Shown here: one piece after another, positions 23,408 through 37,700 of the stretch | Layout of the letters: every line of letters begins with the position of its first letter | How positions within the stretch are numbered: the first letter of the stretch is position 1 | DNA from: Atrina japonica | Lineage: Eukaryota > Mollusca > Bivalvia > Pterioida > Pinnidae | Direction: 5' to 3' | Assembly (NCBI GenBank): GCA_030159075.1 | Contig: BROG01000632.1 | Coordinates: forward strand, 265,501-329,500 | Length of the DNA stretch: 64,000 nucleotides | Made by a program: the position numbers and the translations under genes | Notes under the pieces: generated by a model | Told to the model about the DNA's origin: nothing | Database searches by the model: none | What the model saw: only the letters and a program-made list of their open reading frames with translations

Positions 23408-26400
23408 CTGAAAATCCAAAAAAAAAATTATTCAAATAAATACAATGTAAATATTCACTTACACAAGTCATAAAACAAACAGCAAAATCAAAATACAATA
23501 TTTTACTTGTCTCAGATTTCTCTTTATATTGTTAACTCTTGTCACCCCTTTGTATCTAAATGGTATGTTCTTTTCTATAGTCTTAGACCAATCTATTATG
23601 GTCTGTAGGTTTGGAAGGGTAAATTTAGATTTGATTAAGAGAACACTAAATTTTAACAAGTTTTATGTTGAAAAGGCTAAATATTCTCGTTCACAGATTT
23701 TCAGAATTTTTTGTAGTAATTTAACAATCATAAAAATGTCCTTACTGGAAAAAAAATATTCATCGTACTATTTTTAAAAAATGTACCTAGTTTAGACACA
23801 TGTAGGTGAAAAAACCTATGGAGTTTTATGGGGCATAAGCTGTATTTTTGTTTTTGTTTTTTGTTTTTTCAAAAAGATTCTATCTTTGGTTTACTACTTA
23901 GATATACAATAACAAAATAGAGATGTACACAGGCATAACAACTCTTAAATTCATATTCATGTTATGAAAATTGCTTGAAAAACCTAGTTTGGCAATTATT
24001 TACATGAAATATGGAACTTTTGAGTTAGCACAGATTACCGTTATGATCCTGCATTTATTCGCGCCATTTCGATTTTGTTCCTCATATGTTCTTCCGGTTA
24101 TCATATTTATCTTCTCAACGTATGTAAAGTAAATGGAAATATTCTTATTTTTCAGTGCATTAACTTTACTTCGTATATAGAAACCCAAGAGACTCTTAAA
24201 ACATACCACAGTGGGGTATTTAGTTGAATGCCAAGTTACTAAAATATGTAGCAGGCGAGGAAAATGTGCGGACAGACCGGGAATCAAACCAACGACCTTC
24301 CGAACACTAGGAGGGCACTTTTACCAATTGCGCTATTGGGGCTATCTATATATTACCGAAACCGGAAATAACATTGAGGAACACTTTTGTAGAATCACGT
24401 AACTGGTGATAATAAAAGCCGGATTATAACGGTACTCCGGGCTAACTGTAAAGTTACCTATTGATTAATTCAACCTTACTATTTGTACATGCATACCACA
24501 CTGGACTTGACCTCATTTTCACAAATTGTATTGGAATATAATATTTTTTATGCCTGTGTATAGCTCTTATTTGTTTAATGTAGAAAAAAAATTGAAATAA
24601 TTTTTTTTTTGATAAACATAGCTAATGCGCCTTTAAATTCACAGATTTATCAGTAGCTTTAATATATGGAATATTATCACTGCGAGTTATTTCACCCCAA
24701 GATACAGTAATTGTACAACAGATTGTTGGTAATAGATATCGTAATTCATAATTCATATTTCGATATATACACCAATTGTCAAATTTGATTTTCCTCATAT
24801 AATCATGGTGATCCCCATATATAAATATAAAAACACATACAGCAGAATCTCGTTGTCTCAAAGTTCGTGGGACCACCCCTAGTATTTCAAGATATCCGGA
24901 ATTTGAGATAACAGAAATTTGATGTAATGTTTATTTATCTATCAATCAAAATCGGGAACACTCGTTCAAATTCAATATAACCAGAATTTTGACTCTTCCA
25001 ATTTCGATTTGACAAGATTTCACTGTAATTAAATAAAGACGGACCTGCGCCTGCTTGATATCTTTGACGTTCTGTTGTAGGTAACCATCAGTTGCTTTAT
25101 CTAACTCGGTCTTCTCTTTTGCTTCCGCATGAGCCACTGCAATAACATTTACAAATCTATATTTCATCATGCTTTTGCAAAATAAAATTGTGCACCTACC
25201 TAACTCTTATTTTTTTAGAGTTATTCCCCTTTGTTCATTTTATTTGTCTGCATCATATGTCATTTTTTCACTTAGGCTCACTACATTTGATGCAAATATG
25301 CATCTTAAGTAGACAGAGTGTGCATCTTAAGTAGACAGAGTGTGCATCTTCAGTAGACAGAGTGTGCATCTTAAGTAGACAGTGTGCACCTTAAGTAGAT
25401 AGTGCATCTTAAGTAGACAGTGTGAATCTTTAGTACACAGTGTGCATCTTCAGTAGACAGAGTGTGCATCCCCAGTAGACAATGTCCATCTTCAGTAGAC
25501 AGAGCGTGCATCTTCAGTAGACAGTGTGCATCTCAAATAGACAGTCTGCATCTTAAGTAGACAGTGTCCATCTTAAGTAGACAGTGTGAATCTTAAGTAG
25601 ACAGTGTGCATCTTCAGTAGACAGAGTGTGCATCCCCAGTAGACAGTGTGCATCTTCAGTAGACAGAGTGTGCATCCCCAGTAGACAGTGTCCATCTTCA
25701 GTAGACAGAGTGTGCATCTTCAGTAGACAGTGTGCATCTCAAATAGACAGTCTGCATCTTAAGTAGACAGTGTCCATCTTAAGTAGACAGAGTGTGCATC
25801 TTAAGTAGATAGTGTGTGCATCTTAAGTAGAGAGTGTGCATCTTCAGTAGACAAAGTGTGCATCTTAAGTAGACAGTGTGTTTCTGAAGTAGACAGAGTG
25901 TGCATCTTAAATAGACAGAGTGTCACATACAAAAACTGCGCTCCTACAACACATGTTGCTAGAGTTATACATTCCATTAACCAAGGAGGGTGGTTATAGC
26001 CGTATATAGCGGTTTCTAGAATGATTCAGATTTGCTTAATTGTTGTTTTATATCCTGTCAAGAATTTTTCACTATATGGAGATGTCACCAGCTTTAGGTG
26101 AAGTTCTACAAATTTTGACCTGTGCTATAGACTGACACCAATGCAATGAGGGTTCTTTTATGTCCCACACATTCCGTGGCATGAGACCTCGGTTTTCATT
26201 CTCATCCAAAAGTCTCATGACTTTCATTTCATATGCCGCCTGCTTTGCGAAGGAACCGTCACTAGCATTTTTAAGGTCTTTTGTGTGACTCAGTTCATGA
26301 CTTGAACTCGAGACCTTCCACATGCAAGTCGAATGCCCTACCGCTAGACTTCCACAAGTGGTTATAAGGATCTAGTAAATTTTATTCCATGCACTTCCTG

Positions 26401-28677
26401 TTTCAGATATATACAAACCTTTGTCCAAACCCAACAAGACTCTTCCTAGGAAATCTTTAATTATCTGGTTCTTCCTTTCTACTGGTGTTTGTGCTGGGGT
26501 TGGAGTACGTATTTTCTCCACTGGTTTTGGCTGTGGCTGTGGCGTCATTGTTTTTGGGCGTGAAGCTCTAGTTGGGGGTGGGGCCATTAGCTGACGACTG
26601 TAAACAAAGGATGAAAACATGTAAACAATGATGGTCTATAATTAGGGCTGCTTACATATGACCAATCAAATTCTTGATATCTCAGATCTGACCAATCATC
26701 GTCTATATAATCAATGTTGCAAACATTTGAACAAAGACAGTTGCTACCATCTGAAAAATATCAAAGTCCAAAATTAGGGTCACCTAAAACTGACCAATCA
26801 GAGTTGCTGACATTTGATAAATCATTATTTATAAATAGAACTGTTTGCATCGGACCAATCAGATTGGCTGACATTTAATAAATCATGATGTCTGCATCTG
26901 ACCAATCAGATTTTCTTATATCTGATCAGTCATAATCTATAATCATGAGTGTTGCTAACATTTCTGGTCTTGTGATGTGCTAATATTCTGAAGTCATATT
27001 TGAATAAATCTTGATTATTTGTTGTTCTTGTTTATAAAGTATACAACTTATATAAACACATGTTTACACAGCATCACCCATCTTGTATGTAAAGTATACA
27101 ACTTATATAAACACATGTTTACACAGCAACACCCATCTTGTATGTAAAGTAAACAACTTATATAAACACATGTTTACACAGCATCATCCATCTTGTATGT
27201 AAAGTATACAACTTATATAAACACATGTTTACACAGCATCACCCATCTTGTATGTAAAGTATACAACTTATATAAACACATGTTTACACAGCATCACCCA
27301 TCTTGTATGTAAAGTATACAACTTATATAAACACATGTTTACACAGCATCACCCATCTTGTATGTACAGTATACAACTTATATAAACACATGTTTACACA
27401 GCATCACCCATCTTGTATGTAAAGTATACAACTTATATAAACACATGTTTACACAGCATCACCCATCTTGTATGTAAAGTATACAACTTATATAAACACA
27501 TGTTTACACAGCATCACCCATCTTGTATGTAAAGTATACAACTTATATAAACACATGTTTACACAGCAACATCCATCTTGTATGTAAAGTATACAACTTA
27601 TATAAACACATGTTTACACAGCATCACCCATCTTGTATGTAAAGTATACAACTTATATAAACACATGTTTACACAGCATCACCCATCTTGTATGTAAAGT
27701 ATACAACTTATATAAACACATGTTTACACAGCAACACCCATCTTGTATGTAAAGTATACAACTTATATAAACACATGTTTACACAGCATCACCCATCTTG
27801 TATGTAAAGTATACAACTTATATAAACACATGTTTACACAGCATCACCCATCTTGTATGTAAAGTATACAACTTATATAAACACATGTTTACACAGCATC
27901 ACCCATCTTGTATGTACAGTATACAACTTATATAAACACATGTTTACACAGCAACACCCATCTTGTATATAAAGTATACAACTTATATAAACACATGTTA
28001 ACACAGCATCGCCCATCTTGAAGTACCCCATGTACCATAGAAATGTGTTTCTGTAAGAGAGATTATTTATAGGTTTATTTGAATCTTCCGTTTTTTTTTT
28101 TTGTATCAGCTCCCACCAAGACCAGTGGCCTATCAGATCAGATCAGAGGTCTCCTGTAAATTATACATCCAAACAACAAAACGATATAATGCCAACAACA
28201 TGTCTATATTGTGTATGTAATCTCTATGACTCTATCAAATGTAAATTTAACTTATGTTAAGTCAATCAGTTGTTAGTGTTATTGATTTTCAAAATATTTT
28301 TAATAAAAAGAAAACGGAAAAGTACTTGCCTGATATATGATGCTGCACTTGGAACAGGACTCGGCTGAAATAGAACACAGAGTACAGTAAAACCTGCTAT
28401 AGCGGTCACCTCTATATAAGGATTACCTGTTTATAAAGGCCAGTTTTTTCAAGTCCCTTGACTGCATACTTCATCTAAATTGAACCTGTGTATAAGGGTC
28501 ACCTGCACATAAAGGTCAATATTTTCTGGTCCCATGGGTGGCCCCTGTATACAGGTTTCACTGTATTTAATAGAATAGATAAAAAGAACACTCTTTCTGT
28601 TTTATAAATATCTCTCTATCTATCCATCCATCCAATGACCCATCTATTCATCTGTTTGTCTAAGTAACTAACACACA

Positions 28678-28716
<39 letters not shown>

Positions 28717-31700
28717 CTTATATATACATTATAACAAGTTACTTACAGGTTTCTGATGTCTAAGTGCCGCGATTTCTAATCTTAGTTGCTCTATCTCATC
28801 TTGTGCCCTTCTTTCCGTTTCCATGCGGCGTCTCCTTTCCTACGTAAAAAATGACGATCATGAAAACACTTACAATACAATACAAATAACAGATGCTCAA
28901 GATGATAACTCTTCAAGTATTGGAGGTAAATAATGTCAGAAATAACATAACAGTCTATTCAAATCATAATTTTACAACCTCTGTACCTCATCAATCTGCT
29001 CCTCTAACTTCATCCTCTCTTTCTCTACCCTTTGTCTGTCTTGAGCTGCCATTTTCATATATTCTTCCTCTTCCTCCCTGGAAAGGTTATTCATAAATAG
29101 ATAAATAAAGATATATACAGTGTTCCCCATGCATGCCTGTATCAGGGGGTATTCCAGTAAGAGGAACCAGTAAGAGTACCAGTAAGAAGTTTGGAAAATT
29201 AATATGCACCAACATGTTCAAGCAATTTGATGAATCGGTAAATGTTTCCTACTTGTGAAACCATTGATAAGAGAATGATGTCAGCTATTACAAACCTTTC
29301 ACAAAAACTTTAATCAAAACCTTGACCAGATGGACTGATGGACAGACAAAGACAAAACCTGTTGACCAGTTTCACTGACAGTTGGACAGAGCACTACCAT
29401 ATTCATTAAAAACTCAAATTTCAACATTTGTAAGTATATATACATGTATACCAAAATTACCTCTTCCACTTCATAGGGAAAATCATAGGTCTGACACATT
29501 TTTTTTTAATGTAAAAAATGTTTTTAGCGTTTTCTTATCTATCACATTCAGATGTTTATAACAAACAACTGTAGAGTCAAAATATTGAAATAAAAGTTGT
29601 GTTTGATTATTACATTAATTTGATGGTGTTATGCTCAGATGAATGAAGTTTTGAAATAAAAATGATTCTTAACTTTTATTTGAAAGCTTTCACCTATATA
29701 AATAATGTCTATAAAAGTCATGCTGGGAAAAAAAATAATTGTACTTGTAGAAACCAAAGGACATGGTATTATAATAGCCAAATTCGGTCCCATTTTGAAA
29801 TATAGAAAACTATATATAGTATGGCAGGTAACAATGCAATAATTAAAAACATGAATATAAATACATAATTGGTCTGTTACCATGACAATCAACCTAGATA
29901 ATGAGATAGGTCCAAAAAGGTTGATATTTGGAAAATTTTGTGAAAACTGCTAGATCTTTAAATTCTGATTGAAATATAAATGCACATGGAGTTAGAATTC
30001 CTGAGGAATGCTTGATAATGATTTCTTTGTTAATAATTCTTGGTACCTTATTGTTTTGTGTTTTTTTTAAATTTATTTTTATTTTTTGGGGGGGGGGGGG
30101 GGTGTTTAATGGTGGTTGCAGTTGTTTTGTACTTACTGTAATATATTTCATTGTATTGATTCTAACTGTAAAGAGTTTAATATCTATATATAGATTTAGA
30201 CTTTATAAATATCATATACCTAAAAAGGTTACCCTGTATACACACGTTTTCAATTTAAAAACTATGAGATGGACTCACATTTTACATCATAATATTTGGA
30301 TCATTTTATAAATTTATAGTGAGAAAACATAGTGTCACTTTATAATAAAAATCAAAATCAAAATCTCAAACCACAAATGAAATAAATGGACACAACTTTG
30401 CATGCAACTTTACAGCTTTGAATACATGTCAAAGGTTCTAAAACCATCCATGCACATCATCATCCTGTTTATGAACATCACATGCTTATATCATAATATC
30501 CTGACAATGGCCAAATAGGAGATTTCTGTATCCATCCATAATGTCTCCCTCTAACTGCCAAGCCTGCCTAGCGATTATATACAATGAGGTGTCTAAGTTA
30601 GAGTGAAAACTATGTCTTTGCTGCAGAAGGATGTTTTCTTCCCAAAACAAACTTAAGGCTGGCCATACATCATGTACTTTATTTTTCATTTTTCCAGAAA
30701 AAAAGGCACTGATGGCCTGAAAGCATTAATAACTAAAATTACTTCCTCAAATCAATTTCACTTGCTTGCTCGCAATGATGCAAAAGATCCAGTTTACTGT
30801 CTAGATTACAAGAAATTTGCTACCTTTCAGTTCTAAGACTCTCATTGGGTGAAATTTGATATTCAATGACATTTGAACTTTCAATGGGCAGATGCTTGTC
30901 AGTTCCAGATATAAACTATATTCGCCTCATGTCAATAGACAGGTGTTTTAGCTATTTACTGGTATACTGACGCATACATGTACAGCTTCATCCCCTGTAC
31001 CATTACCGACTGGAACAGTCTTCCCTCTGATGTTCTCCAAGCAACATCAGTGGAGAACTTCAGGGAGGCCCTGCTGACACTGCTGTAAACACCAACTATA
31101 GTTTTTAACCAGTTTTTTTTCTCACCTATTAATACATTTGCACAGTAGTATCTGCAAAATGGTTCTGAGCCGATCTGGCTCAGTCGGTAGCACGCTCGAC
31201 TCTTGATTGTGAGGTTGTGAGTTTGAGTCCAGCCGGTGGCAGGTTGGTTTCCTGTCCTTTGGATGAGACAGTAAAAACTGAAGTCCCGTGTCACTGTAGG
31301 TATCAGCATGTTAAAGAACCCTCACTGCTCAATGGCCATAAGTGTCGAGCATAGACCAAAATTTGAAACCCTTCTCCAGGATTTGGTGACGTCTCCATAT
31401 TAGTCAAAGATTCTTCAGTGGGACGTTAAACAACAATAAAAAAACAAACAAACAAAAGCCAAATGGTTCCCAACTGCAGATCAACAGCATGGACATAGAT
31501 GTTTGTGTTGATGTTTTTATGTAGAACTCAAGTAATATGAGAATAACCAAAATCAACAGTTGAAGCAAAAATAAAATTTTGACCCTGAACACGACAATTC
31601 GACAAAAAAATGACACATGTCGTCATGACAACAGAAAACAAAGCATTGCAGTAGGTCTTATGACAGACCCTAATGATCTACAGAAGTACAACCACATGTC

Positions 31701-34700
31701 AGAGTTAAGAATGCTTAATCTGAACTAAGAGTGGGTGACAAGTTTTAAGGTGCCCGGCCATGTGACCTCAGAGTCCTTCCCAAACATTGCTAAACAACGA
31801 AAACAACAACAACTTTAACAACAGACAGAAAATAATACAGAACATTTTGCAACAAATTCGGTGAAAACTGAAAAACCATGCATTTAACCCTTTCACCCCT
31901 AGGTATGCAAATGGTATGCTCTTTTCTATTGTCTTGGACCAGTCTAATATGGTCTGTAGGGTTGAAAGGGTTATAAGAGAACATGGTTCTCCAACAGGTG
32001 TATGTTACTTACTTAGTCTCAGGAAGACGTTTTGAATTTTTTAAATATCCTAATAATTTCCTGAAATTTTAAGACAGTGTTGCATAATTTACATTACAGT
32101 GGATGGGGATTAATAACATCAACATGTGAGTTCCAATGCAAAATCAGCTATATTTTTCCCAATTTCAGCAAAAATTTCCCAATTATGTTCACCATGTACC
32201 AAACTTTTGATATATAGACATACAAACTGCTGACTTAATACCGTCATGTCTTCAGATAAAATCCATGTTGTCAATTTAATAAAGGGATAAATGAATCACA
32301 AGTTTTGTATCCTTTTTTTTTAATTTTTATAGTAAAATTACCATAATTATTAATTAATACTATTTTTTTTACCAACTTTAGCCCATTGCTACGTAAAATT
32401 CCCGATTGAAAGGGTACAAGACCGGGTATTGAAGGTCATCTGTGAGGAAAAATAACTGTATCATTCATTTGTAGTTTCAAATTTAGAATCACTGCTAATG
32501 AGAATTTCGTAAAATTTCTATACATACAGTTGAACTTGGATGTATTGAAATCAAAGGGATTGATTTTTTTCTTTCAAATAAACATGGGTTTACAAATAAC
32601 CAGGTTATAATGGTAATAAAGAAAATTGGACGGGGAATAAAAATGATTTCAAAGAAAGCATGATTTCAATGTAACTGGGTTCAATATAAATAGATTTGAC
32701 TGTGTATCATCCCTTTCAGTGAAATCATGTGTTTTGATTGGTCCATTACCTAATTCATGGTGTTTTGTATCTAAATTTAAACAAGCGATACTCTCATTTT
32801 GTTCTCATGAAATTTTATTACGGTACCAAATTTTAGCTTGCAGAAAAATGTCAAAATAAATATTAAAAGCCCTCAATTTGTAAAGAAATGTCCAAAATTT
32901 GTTATATGCGAAATTGACATGGTGGATGGGATACTGTGATCCTTAGGGATTCTGTATTTACATAAAGAGTCCATGACAGTAATACTGTTGTGTATACTGT
33001 CCATGCTATATACTCATATTACCAAATTTTGACAGTATTGTATTAGCATGTTTATCATTTTCTCAGATATAATTTCCACCAAGGTTTTGTTTCTACATTA
33101 TACATTGCTATATAAAACTCTCCATTCTCCCACACTCGCCCACGGAAGACAAAGATAACTAGTTTTAAATGATAACTGTCTCACATTTGCTATGATGTTT
33201 ATACTTACCACCACATGATGTAAACATACTCCAGAAAATATAGTCCCTATATTGTTAATTCTGTGTTTAAAGATTTGTTTGTTTGTTTGAAACTTAAATA
33301 AATAATTTCTTTGTATAGAATGAGCATATACTGTCTTTGTGTATTTTCTATGCATTATTTACAAGAACAAGGCACATGTTGTGCAATTTACTTTATTTTT
33401 TTTAAATTGACATATATTCAAACAGAATATATTCAAACGTGTCGGACCACAATTTTGGAAGTTTAGATAAATTGTGACTCTTCTTTTGGGTTAAAGTATC
33501 TTATCTTCTGATGTAAGGGAGAAAAAATATTCAGCGTGTTGTGTGCAGGACAGGGAAATCTCAAACTCTGATGGTAAGAGCCAATCTGGATGAATAATCC
33601 TTGGGAAACCCTCGGATTGAACAACCAGATTTCCTGTCCACTCATCACACCCATGTAAGAATCTATTATTCTCCCACACTTGCCCCCCCTCCAAAAAACC
33701 CCCCCAAAAACAGTTATTACCTATGAAAAGATAACTCTGCCTTTCCGTAGGGAAAGAGAAAGACAGCCCACATGTGCTATGATGTGACAGTACAATTTGT
33801 GACATGAGTTTCTGAGTCTTCTAGAATATGGTGCATGGTTATGTCAGACTCTATCTGCGTAGATCTACATAAACATGGGAGAAAAAATAATCAAATATGG
33901 GTGTGTTGAGTAGAAACGGAAATCTCCACCCTCATGGTAACAATATGGAAACCCTCAGATCCAACACAGATTCTTACCACTCAGGTGGCGATTTCCTTAT
34001 CCACTCCACACACCCACCACACACACAAGAATCTGTTGTTCTATAATGACCTCTTGTATAAACATTACCTTCGATCTTTTATATCTTGTTCCCTTCTTGC
34101 TGTCTCTAAATCTTTTTGTTGCTGAAGAATTCTGAAATAATGAAAATATCATGATGAATCTATACATACATATATAGGGCTAATTACCACACTTTTAATT
34201 CTACCACTTCCAAACTTTGGTGATCCACAATCTTACTCGTTATATGTGCGAAGTTTCTGGATTTTATAAACACAATCCATAGATACACATCTATAGTCTC
34301 ACTTCTCAAAATAATCCGATATGCCAGGACATGTCCAACACATGAACATTTCATATACAGAGATAAAATGGCATTTGATGCAATGTTCCGCAAATTTTAC
34401 AGGCGGTATAAAAGTGAAATGTTGAGTTGCCCGTTTGATAGCGGTTGTTGAGACGTCGGTACCACTTGTGACGAGGATCCGTTCCTCACATATTTCATTT
34501 GGATTTGACTGTGGACCCACAACCGATTGACAGAGGATGCTTAATCCTCCATGGCACCTGATCCCACCTCTTGATTTCCAGAGGTCCATGTTTGTCCAAT
34601 TTTTACCAGAATCGTATCTATATCCTAGACACTCTAAAGATTTATACTTTGGTATCTGAGATTTTTTATATTCTCTAAGCATGACGCAAAAGGAAATGGT

Positions 34701-37700
34701 AAGGTTAAGTTTGTAGCACTTGGAATTTTAACATATCCTGAAATTGCCAAAATTTGGATAAAGCATGGAATGTCAGAAATATTGTAAATTAAAACGATAA
34801 TGTTTTTCTCGGGTTTTTGACAAATCTTTTCCCTGTTTTGGATAATATGTCTAATAGTTCTCCTCTTCACTTTCAAACTCTGCAATCAAAGTATTTATCT
34901 ATTTCTCTGGCTCATCATACTTGAATGATTCTTTATTTTTTCTTATTTTCTGAGTCTTATCTAGTTTTCTGATCAGATCTGTGTTTAGTCTTTTCACACA
35001 CCTCATACTTGCTATTTTGATATCCAGCTGTTCTTTATCCCTATCTTAGCCTATTTTATTCTAGCTTTATATCCTCTCTTTCAATACCGTGCATGATTCT
35101 TACTAACAGACATCTTTTATTGGAAAACTCGAATTCTCCATCCACAGAGATTTTCTTCTTAAACAGGTCAACATTTCAACAGTAATTAATTTCCCAATAT
35201 TCCTTTCTGCTTAAGATTTCTTTTCTTTTCTGCTCCCCTGTCCCCATTTAATCAAAGAACCTACTTCATTTATTCAGCATTCTCATCCACAGCATTACTG
35301 ACTCTGACAAAGCCTATATTTTCTTAACATATAGTGCTATACCTCTTTGGGTATAGCATCCCTCTCTTCTTAAGCATTTCTCCTGTTTATGCCATAAGCC
35401 CAACCCTTTTGTTTTGACTCATTCTTCTTCAGCTTTGACTCCTAAAAGCTGTGAACCAACCTCGCTCTTTCAGCCTCTCTCTCTTCTCTGGGTTTTTTCC
35501 TCGCCTGTGGTTTTGTATAACATGCAATCACATCACTGTAAACCTACCTCTCTCTTTCAGCCTCTCTCTCTTCTCTGGCTTTTCTCCTGTCCTGCAGTTT
35601 TGTATATGATGGAATCACATCATTGTAAACCTACCTCTCTCTTTCAGCCTCTCACTCTCTTCTGTAGCTTTTCTCCTGTCCTGTGGTTTTGTATACAGTG
35701 GAATCACATCATTGTTAACCTACCTCTCTCTTTTAGCCTCTCTCTCTTCTCTGGCTTTTCTCCTGTCCTGTGGGTTTTGTATAACCTGTAATAAAATCAC
35801 TGTAAACCTACCTCTCTCTTTCGGCTTCTCTCTCTTCCCTGGCTTTTCTCCTGTCTTGTGGTTTTGTATACGGTGGAATCACATCATTGTACCAATGCCT
35901 CCATGGAGGATGCAGAGCTTAATAGATAAATAGAGGAAACAGCAGAGATTAAAAAAGATTCACCCCACATCAACATACAGTCAAACTTGTCTATAGAGCA
36001 TCATGTTTTGAACCACAAAGTCTCTCAGTTCTGGTCAGTGCAGGTTTTAGCCCCACTAAAACCTAAGCTGATTTTTGTGAGAAAGTTTGCCAGTTTACTT
36101 GTGGAAGGCATGTGGTCTCTTCCTGGGTACATTGTAACCAAGTTCTCTCCTCCACCATATAACTAAAAACAAATCTATAAAGGCCACTTGAAGGAACAGA
36201 CAAAAGTAACTGTTATAGACAGGTGGCCTTTATAAAAAGGTTTATCCATTACAGAAAACTTATCAATGGTTATATCTGAATGACCTTTATAGGCAAGTGC
36301 CCTTTATACAGATTTGGCCTTTAATGCAAGTTTGACTGCATTTTACATCCCCAATTTATCTGACCTTAACCAAACTTTTTTCTTACAGAATTGAATATAG
36401 TCCAAAACAGGGTCAATTACATGTCTGGTCCAGCATCTGAAGTATAATATGTGCTACAAATCACAAGATTTAATGGCCATACAAGTTTAAATTATGGAAG
36501 AGCAGTAAAAACAGGCAAACCTCCTGACCTCAACTAATCATCTTAACAGAATGCCAATGTCTGGGCGATAGCATAGCCTCCCCCATTCCCCACCCCCATC
36601 CAACTTCATAGAGGTGAGGTAATAAGTATGAAAATATGGCAAAACGCATATGCAAAAATATAAAACAAAATTGAACATGCATGTGTTAATGACCCAACTT
36701 ATAGCACTAAGATGAACTAATGTTAAAAATTTTATGAATATGAATGTCTACATAAGACATACAGTGGAACCTCTATTTAGAGACCATTTCTCATGAAAGA
36801 CCACCTGCATTACGATACCACATTCTGAAAACCACTCGGTTTAACAATTACTTTATATGGAACCTCTTTTGAGAGATCTGTCTACAGAGACCACATTTCA
36901 GTGGCAGAAGACAGGTTTAAATATCTATATTTAGACATTCATAATCATAAAAATTTATGATAATAATTATTTCAACATGTTCAAAACATTCAACTTTGAT
37001 TAACACATTATGTACAATTTTGATGGTCTTTCTATTCTAAAAATTTTTCACAGATGGTGAAGTGACAAAATTTGGACTGTGCTATGGGCTATGGAAAAGA
37101 AATCTTCAGTTCTTGTGTTAAAATTTTAGGTCTGACATTCTGGTTACAAGATGAACAAACATATGAGAATGGGACTAATCCATGTACCACGTGACAACCA
37201 ATAACGTTTGTGCGGTACTAGTATCTCCAATGGTGATGGAACATGACTCTACGTAATCTGCCTGCTGAAATGACGTTACTGAGGCATATCGTCTGCTAGC
37301 ATCATTCCATTACTAATAGAAACAATAGTTCCACACAAACGTTTTTGGGTATCATGTGGTACATGAATTGATCCAATTGATTTTAATTTTTGGAGTAAGT
37401 GTAATCAGAATTACCTTGTGTAGGATCCAAGACTGGTACTGCTGCTTTTGAATCTCTGTTTAACATGGAGTAAAGGTCTTTGTAATAATGCTTTGCCTAA
37501 AACATAAATTTACAAAAATGTCCAGCTTTATCTCAATATAAAAAAATATGAATTGAGCTTGAGTATAAACAGAATTTGGTGATATTTTTGCAATTTTGAA
37601 TGTCAATTTCATCATACTTTTATCATATTTCATTACAAAAGTTGTTCTCCATTGTGTTCTGATGTGAAATCACAATAACTATCAACCATTGGCTAAAATT

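Noticed and set aside
24235..24345. Functional tRNA gene on the minus strand
   Set aside because: Interrupted repeat context and an incomplete fold; treated as a SINE or relic.
31166..31309. 117-codon minus-strand frame 30956-31309
   Set aside because: Antisense to a LINE remnant and a SINE.
33463..33805. Minus-strand frames of 63 and 104 codons
   Set aside because: They lie in a duplicated intronic segment and no motif is recognised.
35414..35791. 125-codon plus-strand frame with repeated Leu/Ser/Phe motif
   Set aside because: Antisense of the duplicated exon units of the TBC-like gene.
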